Positions 1 through 10,130 of a DNA stretch of 64,000 bases are shown piece by piece. The stretch lies in NCBI GenBank assembly GCA_039105265.1, contig JAPFFF010000019.1, positions 1,768,501 to 1,832,500 on the forward strand, given 5' to 3'. Position 1 is the stretch's first letter. Every line of letters starts with the position of its first letter. The notes beneath the pieces were generated by a model. The model saw only the letters and a program-made list of their open reading frames with translations, was not told the DNA's origin and ran no database searches. The position numbers and the translations under genes are program-made. Origin of the DNA: Tritrichomonas musculus. Taxonomy: Eukaryota > Parabasalia > Tritrichomonadida > Tritrichomonadidae.

Positions 1-1797
1 GAGCAAGTCTGTCTATCAAGAAGGCCTTTATCGACCTTCCTTGAGTTTCCTCCTTCAAAGGATCCCGAAGCCGACATCGACATGCTTCTGTTTAGTGATG
101 ATGATGACGACGAATCGGACGAAGCAAGCGAAAGTCAGAAAGAAAGCTTTCCAAACGATCAGCAAATTGTGAGCAGCAGAAGCAACAGCGCCATCATCAA
201 CAATAACGGTCCTAATAACGGTTACAGGAGGGAGAACATTCATGGTAGACACAACGTTGCATACAGAAACAGCACGAACGTCATCAATGCGTATGTTCGA
301 AAGCGCATTGCTAATTATAACAGCTGTTTAACCGCCGATGTAATTCAATGCGATGACGTTGTAAGTCGAAGCGTTGAAATCGACATAAACGACGACACTT
401 ACACCTATATAAGTAACCATTCTGACGACGATGTGATCAATCAGAATCAAGGACAAAAACAAGCTAATGACGAGCAGCAGAACGATACAGGAATGAATTT
501 GAATGATTCAGAAATTCTGAAGGAATTTGGTCCCATGTCTTACTTCCAAAATAACAGCAACAGCAGCATCATCGAAGACAAGTCAAAGATCAAATACATA
601 ATCGACTCAACGGAGAATAAGGTGTTCACATTCACTCTCTGCTTGTCAAGCTTCTCGGTGCCAACGGAGCTCATTTTGACATTCGATGGCGACCTCCCTG
701 AAAAAGTGGAAATAATTGCTTTTAAACACAAAACAAGCAATGCTAACAACTGCCAAGTTAACATGCCAAGATCCACATCAACAGTCGCCGATAATTCAGC
801 TACAAGTAGGTCGGCTTTGATTTCTCCTTCTTCATCTGCTGCTTCAGCATCAACGCCGAAATCGAAGTCGAAATCGCCTTTTATTTCACCTTCAACTTCG
901 GCTGCCAATGCCTCTTCTGTTTGCTCACCAGAAAGGGTCATCATTCATGACAACATAGTCAATCATTCCCACCTTTCATTGCCGCCAACATCAGCTTCAA
1001 TCTCCGAGCTGAATCCGCGGAAGCATTCGTCATTCATCGTCAAGCACGAAGACAAAATTTATGTGAAATTTGATCCAATTCAAACATCATATCTAACTTT
1101 TGTGATGTTTGCAACTGAGAGTCAAAACCAAGTCATTCTAAAGCACGTGAAAGTACTTGGCAATTTTGTTGAAAAACCGTTGTCAAAACCGTCCTGGTAT
1201 AGTTTTCCAGTGTCCTTTTTCAAGGGTGACAAAATGGCAGGTGTTTGGGACCCTGAAACGCAAACCCATACTTTTTCATTTAGAGCACCAAACGTCCTTC
1301 GTCGTGTCAATTTTAAAGTGCCTTACAACACGAACTACAGCGGAGGCGGCGCTGTTGGCAACAACAGCGGAAACAGTGGAAATAACAACGGAATTATTAG
1401 CAACACCAATTGTAATGCTAACTTGATGACAAATGGCGTTGGCGTTATCGTTGGTGTCGGAGCTACTGGAAACATTATCTCTAACTTGAGCTGTGGCAAT
1501 ATTTCTGGCTTGTTGAGCAGTGGTCCTTTGAAAAAGCCAGAACAGATGCCACAGTCAATTTTGCTTGCTTTATATAATGATAAAAAAATGTTGGTTAAGT
1601 CATACCATATTTTGATACCTCAGCCTCAGCCTCCTCAACAAAGAACAAAATGCAAGGAAGTGGAAATGTACTTCCAGATTGCGGATTCTCCTGTTTTCTC
1701 AACAATCAAACTTTTTTACTTGGATTTGATTGATAAGTTGAAGCCTTTCGAAGTTTCATTTTTCTCATCGTTCTCTAATAATGATAGGAAAATATAA
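1..1797 (+). CDS. Low-complexity host protein, 5' end beyond window
   Basis: The first ATG in this frame is at position 82, but the frame stays open to base 1, so the gene probably starts before the window and is partial. From that ATG the product is 571 residues. It opens with an acidic Asp/Glu/Ser run, has Asn-, Ser- and Gly-rich stretches (about residues 230-290 and 410-470), and more ordered beta-rich segments around residues 165-220, 315-400 and 500-560. I recognise no family. The Asn/Ser repeats are typical of trichomonad low-complexity proteins. Base composition is less A/T-rich than that of the genes to its right. It ends 170 bp before the convergent gene at 1968. Confidence 0.7.
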   Translation, partial: EQVCLSRRPLSTFLEFPPSKDPEADIDMLLFSDDDDDESDEASESQKESFPNDQQIVSSRSNSAIINNNGPNNGYRRENIHGRHNVAYRNSTNVINAYVRKRIANYNSCLTADVIQCDDVVSRSVEIDINDDTYTYISNHSDDDVINQNQGQKQANDEQQNDTGMNLNDSEILKEFGPMSYFQNNSNSSIIEDKSKIKYIIDSTENKVFTFTLCLSSFSVPTELILTFDGDLPEKVEIIAFKHKTSNANNCQVNMPRSTSTVADNSATSRSALISPSSSAASASTPKSKSKSPFISPSTSAANASSVCSPERVIIHDNIVNHSHLSLPPTSASISELNPRKHSSFIVKHEDKIYVKFDPIQTSYLTFVMFATESQNQVILKHVKVLGNFVEKPLSKPSWYSFPVSFFKGDKMAGVWDPETQTHTFSFRAPNVLRRVNFKVPYNTNYSGGGAVGNNSGNSGNNNGIISNTNCNANLMTNGVGVIVGVGATGNIISNLSCGNISGLLSSGPLKKPEQMPQSILLALYNDKKMLVKSYHILIPQPQPPQQRTKCKEVEMYFQIADSPVFSTIKLFYLDLIDKLKPFEVSFFSSFSNNDRKI

Positions 1798-1967
1798 CGA
1801 AAGAAAATTTTTATATTATATATTTATTATTTATTTATATTAAAATGTATGAATTTTAAAAATTAATGTTTTGATATATAAATAAATTATTCACTTGCTT
1901 TAAATATATGTTAATAAGAGTTAATCAAACGCACAATTTTTTTTTATTAATAACAAATTTTGATCTT

Positions 1968-2540
1968 TTAAGGAGAAGTTATAGTCATTTGGTTAATCTC
2001 ATCTTCGTGCTGCGTGAGAAATTTTTTCATGGTTAACATTACATATTGGACTTGTTCATAAGAATTTAAAGAGTTCATTGTATGTGCACGAAGTAATCTG
2101 TAAGTTTCCAATCTTCGCCTACGTTGTTCAGCTTCGTCAGCTGGATTGGATTGTTGCTCAGGTGGAAAGAAACCTGGTTTAAGACGACGACATCTGTAAA
2201 CAATTTGCGAACAAATATCTGTTCTTCTATATAATTGTGGTGCTAAAATATCAAGATTCATATTATGAATTATTAATTCTTCAGGAATAGAGGTTCCTAT
2301 TGGACCTTCAAAATTTAAATCCACATCAGAATCTTCAAGAAGCTGAAAAATTAGAGGAATTTTTGTTCTATAACCAGTTGATAAAAAATAACATAATTTT
2401 GTTTTTTCGGAAGGAGGCAAAAACATAATTCGATATGTCCAATAATCGCGATGAAATTCAGATCGAATTGAATCTGGAAGATTTAGGCTAAGAATTGTTG
2501 ATGTACGTACATCAGGAACAGGGCAGTTCATAATATCCAT
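1968..2540 (-). CDS. Hypothetical host protein, 190 aa
   Basis: An uninterrupted 190-residue frame with an ordinary amino-acid mix, so it is likely a real gene. I see no signal peptide or membrane segment. The N-terminal half has several aromatic and Pro residues (YWTYRIMFLPPSEK near residue 33). The middle holds a pattern of short hydrophobic strands, and residues about 125-190 are Arg/Gln-rich and predicted helical (EQRRRRLETYRLLRAH). I do not recognise the family. It converges on the gene that ends at 1797, and the two share a short A/T-rich 3' gap. Confidence 0.6.
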   Translation of the reverse strand: MDIMNCPVPDVRTSTILSLNLPDSIRSEFHRDYWTYRIMFLPPSEKTKLCYFLSTGYRTKIPLIFQLLEDSDVDLNFEGPIGTSIPEELIIHNMNLDILAPQLYRRTDICSQIVYRCRRLKPGFFPPEQQSNPADEAEQRRRRLETYRLLRAHTMNSLNSYEQVQYVMLTMKKFLTQHEDEINQMTITSP

Positions 2541-2961
2541 TCTACTATAAATTCGTCTACAAATTTTGATTAGGGATAAATTTTGAGAGTTTTTTTGGCT
2601 TGATATGTATTAAAAAAATATTTGATTATATCGTATAAATAAAAATACATATTTCTTATCATTCTAATCTTATATTGTATTTATAACAATTCCATTTTAA
2701 ACATATACATAAATTTTATCATGTTTTTATATTAAAAAATATTAAAATCAACTATTTATGAGTATTAAATCAATTTATTAGTTTTTTTCAAATATTCCAT
2801 AGATATTGAAAAATAAAAAAAAAAATAAAACAATTATATTTACCAAATTAACTCATATTTCAATATCATTAATGATTAATATAATTTAGCATTTAAATAA
2901 AACTATTTTAAATTGAAAATTTCAGATATAAAATGTCCATTTTTTAAAGTTTATTGTAAAA
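2541..2961. other. Intergenic, divergent promoter region
   Basis: About 420 bp of very A/T-rich sequence between two divergently transcribed genes. No RNA gene or repeat was seen. A TCCATTTTTT stretch near 2936 lies about 25 bp ahead of the ATG at 2962 and is the best Inr-like candidate for that gene. Confidence 0.4.
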
Positions 2962-3615
2962 ATGGGACACAGCCACTCAAAACCAAAGGGCTCAAAAAAG
3001 GGAGATAATAACAAAGATAAAGATGAAGGAGTTGACCAAAATAAAATTGATCAAGCAATTTTAGATCTTAAAGTTACTCGCGATAATCTCAGAATTTTCC
3101 AAAAACAACAAGAAAGGTGCCAAGAAACTGAACTAGAAAAGGCTAGAGAGCTTGCCAAAAAAGGCCAAAAAGAACGGGCCAAAATGGTATTAAGGCAGAA
3201 AAAAGCAAGAGAGTATTATATTAACAATGCTGAAAAGATGATTGCAGGAATTGAAGCTCAAATTAATAATGTGGAAACAAAACAAATTGAAATAAATATG
3301 ATGAATAACCTCAAACAAACAAATGATATTCTGAAGCACTTAAACGATTTAATGCCAATTGATGAAGTTGAAAGAATCATGGATGAAAACCAAGAACAAC
3401 AAGACCGCCTCAACGAAATTAATGATACTCTTTCACAAAGCATGGATCCTCAAATGAAACAGTTCGTTGACGAAGATTTAGATAAAATGTATGAAGAACT
3501 TGAAACAGGTGAACCTGAATCAGATAAAGCATCCGCAGGACAAGAATCGGGTGATGCATCTGCAGAAGAATCTGAAGAAAACCCTGCTCCACAAAAAACA
3601 GCAATGGCAGCTTAA
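2962..3615 (+). CDS. ESCRT-III subunit, CHMP6/Vps20-like (Snf7 family)
   Basis: 217 residues, the usual Snf7-family length. The N-terminus MGHSHSKPKG is a good N-myristoylation signal (Gly2, small residue at 6, basic patch), which is characteristic of Vps20/CHMP6. Residues about 25-120 form long charged helices with the family pattern (ILDLKVTRDNLR, then a KARELAKKGQKERAKMVLRQKK segment). The acidic C-terminal third is typical of the autoinhibitory tail. In the known pathway Vps20 links ESCRT-II to Snf7 filaments at endosomal membranes. An alternative would be another Snf7-family member such as CHMP4. Snf7 family membership is well supported; the CHMP6 subtype rests mainly on the myristoylation signal. 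Confidence 0.85.
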   Translation: MGHSHSKPKGSKKGDNNKDKDEGVDQNKIDQAILDLKVTRDNLRIFQKQQERCQETELEKARELAKKGQKERAKMVLRQKKAREYYINNAEKMIAGIEAQINNVETKQIEINMMNNLKQTNDILKHLNDLMPIDEVERIMDENQEQQDRLNEINDTLSQSMDPQMKQFVDEDLDKMYEELETGEPESDKASAGQESGDASAEESEENPAPQKTAMAA

Positions 3616-4095
3616 ATTACCTTATAAGAGATTGATGTTAGCCTTATGTATTAGTTAAAAAAATCATTTATTTATCACTATTTTTATAGAATTATGTAAT
3701 TCATTACTCTCATATCAAGCTACCGTTATTGTTTTTTATTATCTTAAATACTAAAAAACAAATGAGTAAAATGATCTATTGCGAATGTCAAAAAATAATT
3801 TTCATTCTTACCATGCAGAAAAAAATAAAGAATCATTAAAAAATATAAGAATGAAAAACTTTTCAATATTCTTCTTCATGGAATTAACGTTTCAAAGAAC
3901 AAATACAACTCAACTTGCTTAATAATATGAGAAATAAGAATGCTACATTAAATATAGGTGTTAATATTCTTTTATTACTATTTTGTTTTGCACTAATAAA
4001 AAAATATAGAAACAAAGCGCATTTTTTATTATAAGAATAATAAAAATAAATATATTATAAATAAATAAATAAATAAAAAACAATCTAAATATTGA
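3616..4095. other. Intergenic, convergent 3' region
   Basis: About 480 bp between convergent genes. It is strongly A/T-rich and ends in an AATA-type microsatellite near 4055-4078. I see no gene, RNA or mobile element in it. Confidence 0.4.
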
Positions 4096-4842
4096 TTAAT
4101 GATATTTTGGATCACTATATACAAGCTTTTGACGAATCCTCCAGCGAAGTTCATCTCTTCGTCTTTCAGGAACTGGAATATAATAAGGAAACCTTTCTTC
4201 ATAAGTTAATTTATGGCCATTTGGATGAATATATTTACGTGTTCCACGGATAGGCGGGGGCCTTATAAAACCTCCTGACTTCCTCTTTTTAATGAATGGA
4301 TATGGATCACATATCCTTTCTGCATCAGGGCCGAAGTAAATTGGTATGTCAATAATTTCGTCAGATAATTTTATAGTTGTTGATCTATATCTTTGAATAT
4401 GATCATCAAGCTTTTTTCCTTTTTTTTTTATTGATTTTAATTTTGATGACCATTCTAAAATTTCATCATCTTTTGAAACATCTTTTTTCGATATAGCTTT
4501 TGATTTATGATTTTTGCGTGCTGACTGAATTGAGTTCGTTGATTTAACATTGGTTTGATTACGTTTTGAAACTGTATTTTGCTGCGAGCTTTTTTCAATA
4601 TAAATGACATTATGAGAATTCTTCCTTTCTGTAGAGTTTATTTGTTGATCAATTTCTTCATGGAATCTTCTTGGGATAGTTGGAATAATTGGCAACTCAT
4701 CGTCTTCTTGCATTTTTTCCAAAAATTCATCAATTAATTCATCAGTCAAATTTTTATATCCAAGCTTTGTTAGTTGCTCTTTGACAAAATCATGATCCAT
4801 CAAACTTTTTATAAAAATACGTTTTAACCAAAATTTGACCAT
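4096..4842 (-). CDS. HYLS1: HYLS1-like centriole/basal-body protein
   Basis: 248 residues. Two segments match my memory of HYLS1: an N-terminal helix pair (residues about 18-45, VKEQLTKLGYKNLTDELIDE), which resembles the conserved start of invertebrate and protist HYLS1, and a C-terminal block (about 205-245) with HPNGHKLTYEERFPYYIP followed by RRRDELRWRIRQ, which resembles the human pattern VPNNYLVP...ALRWGVR. Known HYLS1 acts at centrioles and is needed for basal bodies to dock and form cilia or flagella, which would fit a flagellated trichomonad. The middle is basic, Ser/Lys-rich and probably disordered. The assignment rests on motif reading only. Confidence 0.65.
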   Translation of the reverse strand: MVKFWLKRIFIKSLMDHDFVKEQLTKLGYKNLTDELIDEFLEKMQEDDELPIIPTIPRRFHEEIDQQINSTERKNSHNVIYIEKSSQQNTVSKRNQTNVKSTNSIQSARKNHKSKAISKKDVSKDDEILEWSSKLKSIKKKGKKLDDHIQRYRSTTIKLSDEIIDIPIYFGPDAERICDPYPFIKKRKSGGFIRPPPIRGTRKYIHPNGHKLTYEERFPYYIPVPERRRDELRWRIRQKLVYSDPKYH

Positions 4843-5033
4843 TTTATTTTATATTATTTTGTTGTAAATAAAAATTAATAATTTATTATATTTACACCTC
4901 AATCTTTGATTTAACAACAAACATCAATATTGAATAATTTCAGGTTTTTGAATGATAATTTCAATATTTTGATAAAAATAACTTTTTGAATATCTCTACA
5001 AGAAAAAGTTAAAAATTTAATTTGAATTAATTA

Positions 5034-7166
5034 ATGTCTGATATTTCATTTTCTTCATCTGAATCAGGTGAACCTAATGTTGATAATGAGGAAGAAGAAA
5101 AAAGCGAATCTAATACCATTGACGGCCCTAATCCATATGAAATATTTAATAGCGTTTTTGTTAATGACAGCTTTTTAAAATCAAATACAATATTGCAATT
5201 TGCTAAATCACTTCATGAAACAATAATAAATGAATTATCTTCTATTACGAACCGAGAAGATTTTATAAAATACGTTGAAGCTATTTTCCGTCATTTGAGA
5301 TTGAACCCACAGAAATTTATATTCTTTATGTCAAAACCAGAGCCTTCCAGTAAAGAAGAAAAAGAACTAATTTTGATTAAAAGTGATCGAAAACTTTTTT
5401 GTATTCGCAAAAATTCAACATATATGCTTAAAGGACATATCGTTAACATATTCTTTAAAAATCAAAGTAGAATTCAGGTAACTACGTCAAAAGGCTTATT
5501 TATGAAATTAACTATATGGAAAGATTTAAAATACTTAAAGGCAATAATTCCAGATTTTTTAAATTTAACACAAAATCCAACGGTTCATGGAGCTGAAGAA
5601 CTTTTTTTTAAAAGTATGATGGATTTGCCTAATAAGTTTTTTGTTATGAATCACGTAATAAAAAATTCATTTTTAAGTTTGTTCCTTACAGCAAATCTTG
5701 AATTTTGTCGGAAGTTAGTTCTTTGCAAAATTAAAGAGGAAAATTTATTTAATATATCTAAAGATATTATGATTATTTTTCAAAAATCACATTTATGGGA
5801 TCATTTAATGCGGGTAATTATTCCTCTTTACATAGAAAAGCAAGTAAACCATCCAGAAACAATTATGGCTGATTTTAAAATATATTTAGTTCCATGTCTT
5901 TTAAATCTTTGTAGATTACATTATGGGAAAAAATTTCTGCCTCAGGTCAGCAAAATTCTTCGGCCAGTTATATGCCAACGAAATATAGATGAATATGTTA
6001 TTTTAACCTTTATCCAACTTGTTTTCAACATGAATTTTCCATCCCAAATTCTTCTTATCGCAACTGAGCTTTATAAAGCAGTTAAAAGCAAATATCCTGA
6101 TGATGAATATGCAGCACCATCAGTTGTTGGATCATTTCTTATCACTGATTTCATATTTCCAGAAATTTACAATACAATAGCTGATGATGAAGAAAAAAGG
6201 CGCTATTTAACTTTCTTGAATGTTTTAACATTTAACCAAGATTTTAATGAAGGTCAGCATTTCTTCGAAATTATTAAAAAACTATATATAGCTTTAGGCG
6301 AAAGCGAAGTTATTGTTACAAAAATTACAAGTGCAGATAAGCAAGTTTTTTCATATCATATTTCAAACTTCTTCGATTTTCTTCAAGAGAATGCTTCATC
6401 TCTCTACAGTCAGTTTCAAACAATTGACTTATCATGTGAAAAATCGCCTGTCTACAAAGAAGTGATGCAGCTTTTTGAGTATGCTGAAATCTTGAAAAGC
6501 GGGCAAAAGATTGGAAATGAAGAAGATTATGAAGAACAATTAATCATTGAATTGAATCAGATTCACAAAAAAATCAAGAATGGCCAAATTAAGATAAAAA
6601 GAACTCAAAAGAAAGATGTTAGAAAGCTGGTTAAGAAGCAAAAACAAGAAAAGAAGAATTTATTGGCTGAAATAAAGTCAAAGAAGACCGAGAAAAAGAA
6701 AAAAGAAAAATTAGAGAAGAAAGATTCAGAAAAATCAAAGAAAAAGAAGAAAAACTCACAATTAAGCGAAGATGAAAGTTCTGAGGGACTGAACAATGAT
6801 GAAAAAAGTGAACTTGAAAAAGGAGAAGAGAAAGTTTCTACTCTAGAAGGATCGAATCGTGAATTAGACAATCCTGAGCATGAATCTGGATCAGAACCAG
6901 ATTCTATACCAAAAGATAAACCTAATGATACTCTCTTGTCTGATGATTCTGATATTAAGCCAAGTGATCCTAATGCAAAGAAGATTAGTGATGAAAGTGG
7001 CACAAAAATAAAATCATCGATAGCTACAAGTAGAGATACCGAAATTGCGATCGAACCCAAAAAAGAAGATGGTGTAGGGTTAGATCTAGATACGTCTAAA
7101 ACAATGAAAAGAGCAAGCATTTTTCACAATTCAAGAAAGCCAAAAGAAAAAAAGAAAAAATTGTGA
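5034..7166 (+). CDS. Possible RasGAP-like protein with Lys/Glu-rich tail
   Basis: 710 residues. Residues about 110-470 are helical and include SFLITDFIFPEIYN (near 366), followed by a segment like YLTFLNVLTFNQ. This recalls the FLFLRFxxPA and LQxLAN signatures of Ras GTPase-activating domains. I cannot place a convincing arginine finger, so GAP activity is uncertain. The first 30 residues are acidic. From about residue 520 to the end the protein is a Lys/Glu/Ser/Asp-rich, probably disordered and coiled tail ending in a basic KKKKKL. Alternatives are a divergent helical-repeat scaffold or a nucleolar-type protein. A poly(A) run follows the stop at 7180-7199. Confidence 0.45.
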   Translation: MSDISFSSSESGEPNVDNEEEEKSESNTIDGPNPYEIFNSVFVNDSFLKSNTILQFAKSLHETIINELSSITNREDFIKYVEAIFRHLRLNPQKFIFFMSKPEPSSKEEKELILIKSDRKLFCIRKNSTYMLKGHIVNIFFKNQSRIQVTTSKGLFMKLTIWKDLKYLKAIIPDFLNLTQNPTVHGAEELFFKSMMDLPNKFFVMNHVIKNSFLSLFLTANLEFCRKLVLCKIKEENLFNISKDIMIIFQKSHLWDHLMRVIIPLYIEKQVNHPETIMADFKIYLVPCLLNLCRLHYGKKFLPQVSKILRPVICQRNIDEYVILTFIQLVFNMNFPSQILLIATELYKAVKSKYPDDEYAAPSVVGSFLITDFIFPEIYNTIADDEEKRRYLTFLNVLTFNQDFNEGQHFFEIIKKLYIALGESEVIVTKITSADKQVFSYHISNFFDFLQENASSLYSQFQTIDLSCEKSPVYKEVMQLFEYAEILKSGQKIGNEEDYEEQLIIELNQIHKKIKNGQIKIKRTQKKDVRKLVKKQKQEKKNLLAEIKSKKTEKKKKEKLEKKDSEKSKKKKKNSQLSEDESSEGLNNDEKSELEKGEEKVSTLEGSNRELDNPEHESGSEPDSIPKDKPNDTLLSDDSDIKPSDPNAKKISDESGTKIKSSIATSRDTEIAIEPKKEDGVGLDLDTSKTMKRASIFHNSRKPKEKKKKL

Positions 7167-7593
7167 AAAATATGTTTGAAAAAAAAAAAAAAAAAAAAAG
7201 ATTGCATCAATTTAAGAATTCTTTTCATTTTAATTTGGAGTATGATATTTATTCTATATGTTTTTTAAAATAATATATTAATATAACATTTATTCGCTTA
7301 TTTCATTTCATACAATTGTAATATAATTGCATTAAATAAGATTTCCTTAAATTTATATATTTAAAAAGCTGCAATTCTTTTCCATTGTTTATATATTTTT
7401 AAAAATATATTTTTTATTTTATCATTATATTTACAAATGCGAAAATAAAAAACATTCAAATTTTATAATGAAATTAAATTTTTAATAAATTCGGATTAAT
7501 TTATTATGAAATTTTGAGCTTCATTGAAATATTTGAATAATAGCGGATTAATTTTATTTGAATTTGTAAACTAGCCATGATATTAAAATCATT
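7167..7593. other. Intergenic, upstream of transporter gene
   Basis: About 430 bp of A/T-rich DNA, starting with a run of about 20 A. No gene or RNA was recognised. ATCATTATG right at the next start may be an Inr-like element giving a very short leader. Confidence 0.35.
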
Positions 7594-8658
7594 ATGAATA
7601 AATTCTGCGAGAAAGTAAATAAGCTATTACCATATATAGGATTTATTGTTGTTTGCTTCTTTTTTGGTACTTCATATGCAATTTCAACGTTAGGTTATAA
7701 AGTATATGATAATGTATTATTTATTTCAATGAGAATGATTTTTGCCTTTATCGCCCTTCTTATTACCTTTATTATTTACTTGTCTTTCAGCAAAAAATAC
7801 AGAGCTTTTATCAAAGAATCTTTTAGATCAGGAGATACATGTTGGTGGAAAGCAATGATATTAGGTTTGCTTCAATATGGATTTCCGCATTCAATGATTG
7901 CACTTGGACAACGATCAGTTTCATCAACAATTGTAACAATAGTACAACCCTTGGTTCCAGGAGCTGCTCTTTTGTTTGCCTCAATCTTTTTACCAGACGA
8001 ACGATTTACTTGGCCAAAATTGATTCCACATGTTATTGCAATAATTGGTTGTAGTTTAACTTGTATTCCACCATTTTTACAAACAGATACAAAAGGTCAA
8101 ACAACAAATTGGTATGATATGTTGATGGTATTTATTGCAGTTTTTTCATTTGGCTTTGGATCAGTATTTTACAAAATGTTTCTTGTTCGTTCTGATTTTC
8201 TCGCTGTTTGCGTTCTTCAGTTACTCGGTTCATCAATTTATGCACTCGTATTTTCAATAATTAGACGTGGATGGAAAGAAAATTTTGATGCATGGTTCCA
8301 CCCAAAGAAAGAAATATTTTGGCCATTTTTGATTGGTGTTGGTTATACAGCAACGAGCGCTTGTATTTGCGTATGGATTTGTCGTAAATTAGGAGCAGTA
8401 AAATCTCAATTGGTCAATTTTGGTCAAATAGCTATCGGAGTTATTACTGGCGTCGTTTTTATGCATGATTTTAGAGGTTATGAACCATGGATGCAAGCGG
8501 TTAGTTATGTTGGTGTTATATTATTAATTATATCTATGGTCATTGGCTTTTATGTTGATCACACAAAAGAAGTTATTGTAAATAATAATGTTGGTATTGA
8601 TCCATTGATTTCTGATACACAAGATTCAAAAGACAATAGTCCCAAAGTTAATACATAA
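7594..8658 (+). CDS. EamA/DMT-superfamily membrane transporter
   Basis: 354 residues with about ten hydrophobic membrane segments, arranged as two related halves (starting near residues 14 and 185). This is the usual size and topology of the drug/metabolite transporter superfamily. GTSYAISTLGYK near residue 25 and the glycine-rich helix-end motifs (LGLLQYGFPHSMIALGQR; GVGYTATSACICVWICR) fit EamA repeats. A short hydrophilic C-terminal tail follows the last helix. The substrate cannot be inferred; family members move small metabolites, amino acids or nucleotide sugars across plasma or organelle membranes. The start has an ATCATTATG context. Confidence 0.8.
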   Translation: MNKFCEKVNKLLPYIGFIVVCFFFGTSYAISTLGYKVYDNVLFISMRMIFAFIALLITFIIYLSFSKKYRAFIKESFRSGDTCWWKAMILGLLQYGFPHSMIALGQRSVSSTIVTIVQPLVPGAALLFASIFLPDERFTWPKLIPHVIAIIGCSLTCIPPFLQTDTKGQTTNWYDMLMVFIAVFSFGFGSVFYKMFLVRSDFLAVCVLQLLGSSIYALVFSIIRRGWKENFDAWFHPKKEIFWPFLIGVGYTATSACICVWICRKLGAVKSQLVNFGQIAIGVITGVVFMHDFRGYEPWMQAVSYVGVILLIISMVIGFYVDHTKEVIVNNNVGIDPLISDTQDSKDNSPKVNT

Positions 8659-8800
8659 GTTCCAAAAAATTATATTGATTATATTAAACAACGAAATATT
8701 AGATTTTTTTTTTTTTTTTTTTTTAAAATCTTTGTTGAAAAAGTTCAATGGCCAAATTTAAATTCAAATTGTAAAGTTAATAGACTACTTATTATAAAAA

Positions 8801-9151
8801 ATGGAAAAAGATGCGCATGAAAGCTTAATTAAAATTTTGAATGATTTGCGTGCAATGTGCGATCTTGATGTTGATGTTGATGGCAATTATGGATACACAA
8901 AGGTAGAAAATGATTTATTCAAATTGCTTTCCAATGATGTTGATAATGCTATGCAATTAATTGATACTTTAGACTTTAATAAACGCAATGAAAAGCATAT
9001 CTTAAAATTTGTACCAAAACTTGTTTCAACATTTAAAACGCAAGATGAACAGTCAAGATTCATTAAATTTCTTGAAAAACTTCAAAACAAATATCCTGGT
9101 GTCAATTTTTCTTCTACCATTTTCTATGCGCAATTATCTGTTAATACATAA
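8801..9151 (+). CDS. Small hypothetical host protein, 116 aa
   Basis: An ATG-started frame with normal composition: acidic N-terminus, then helices (ESLIKILNDLRAMCDLDVD near residue 8; VENDLFKLLSNDVDNAM near 36). No membrane segment, Cys cluster or known motif was seen. It sits 140 bp behind the transporter gene on the same strand, after a 20-base T run. The family is unrecognised. It is probably a real gene because codon use matches its neighbours. Confidence 0.5.
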   Translation: MEKDAHESLIKILNDLRAMCDLDVDVDGNYGYTKVENDLFKLLSNDVDNAMQLIDTLDFNKRNEKHILKFVPKLVSTFKTQDEQSRFIKFLEKLQNKYPGVNFSSTIFYAQLSVNT

Positions 9152-9641
9152 TTCAATGATCTTTTCTATTTTCTCAGTCTTTAAATTTTATTTTGATAGA
9201 AAATGATCATAAATGAATTATTTTTATTTTATAAAGTAAAATATTGAAGCAATGCCTTCAGATTTATTTTATTTTTTTATTCTTATTCACACTCTTAATA
9301 ATATTATTAATAGCACTATGGTGCCAATATGTATTTTAAAATGAAAGTTAATAATAATTTGGGGAAAATATTGATTTTATCTTCCAGTTTGAAGTTTATT
9401 TCTCTTTCATTTTGAGTTTAACCTCTCAAAAAATCATTTTAAAAAATGTGATAATATTCAAAATTTGAATAAGATATATTTTTTCTTTTTTGGGTAATAT
9501 TTTAATTCATATATGCATAAATTAATATATTATATTTTTAAATAATTATAAAAATTATTTTTTCATTTATATTTAGGATAATTTCCCATATTATCATTTG
9601 ATCAAAAAGATATTATAGTTTTATTAATTGAAAAGATAAAA
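9152..9641. other. Intergenic, nothing recognised
   Basis: About 490 bp of A/T-rich DNA between two same-strand genes. Only low-complexity T and A runs are visible; no RNA gene, repeat family or coding frame can be supported. Confidence 0.35.
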
Positions 9642-9659
9642 ATGATCATTTTAAATAAA

Positions 9660-10130
9660 ATGATGAAATTTACAAAGGCATGCCAAAAAGGTAAGTTTGA
9701 AGCTAATCTTTTTGACTGTTCTGCAGATTATGGCATTTGTTGCTATTCAACGTGGTGTTATCCATGTGCATTATCCTATGCTTGGGCTGACGTTAGAGAT
9801 GAAGATTGTACTATTTGCCATTTTTATTCTTTTGAAATTTATATCAAATCTAACATCAGAAAAGCGCGTGGCATGCGTCCTGATTATTGTAAAGACAAAC
9901 GCGCAAGTACATTTTGCCCATGCTGTTCATTAACTCAAGACATCAGGGAAATACAGTTTATTAAAAACGAAATCAGAGCTTCAAATCAAGAACCTTCTAA
10001 TTTTATCAATTTTGATGGAAGCATGATTGATGAAACTCCTTTATATCCTTTTAATCAGGTTGATATTCCTAACCAAAACAAAAAACCGCCTCAAACAGAA
10101 AGCCTTCTAGCAACTAATACATTTCTTTAG
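9660..10130 (+). CDS. PLAC8-family Cys-rich protein
   Basis: A cysteine-rich protein of about 156 residues (162 if started at the upstream ATG at 9642). It shows the PLAC8 order: a short lead-in KGKFEANLFDC, a Cys-rich hydrophobic block CCYSTWCYPCALSYAWADV, and a second cluster FCPCCSLTQDIREI near residue 105. PLAC8 proteins are membrane-associated and have been linked to metal and size-control phenotypes in other eukaryotes; the role here is unknown. I prefer the ATG at 9660 because TCATTTTA just before it resembles an Inr, but 9642 is possible. The C-terminal 45 residues are polar and variable. Confidence 0.75.
   Translation: MMKFTKACQKGKFEANLFDCSADYGICCYSTWCYPCALSYAWADVRDEDCTICHFYSFEIYIKSNIRKARGMRPDYCKDKRASTFCPCCSLTQDIREIQFIKNEIRASNQEPSNFINFDGSMIDETPLYPFNQVDIPNQNKKPPQTESLLATNTFL

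Noticed and set aside
7180-7199. Poly(A) run as a retroposed-gene signature
   Set aside because: No matching target duplication or intronless duplicate is visible, and similar A/T runs occur throughout the host gaps.
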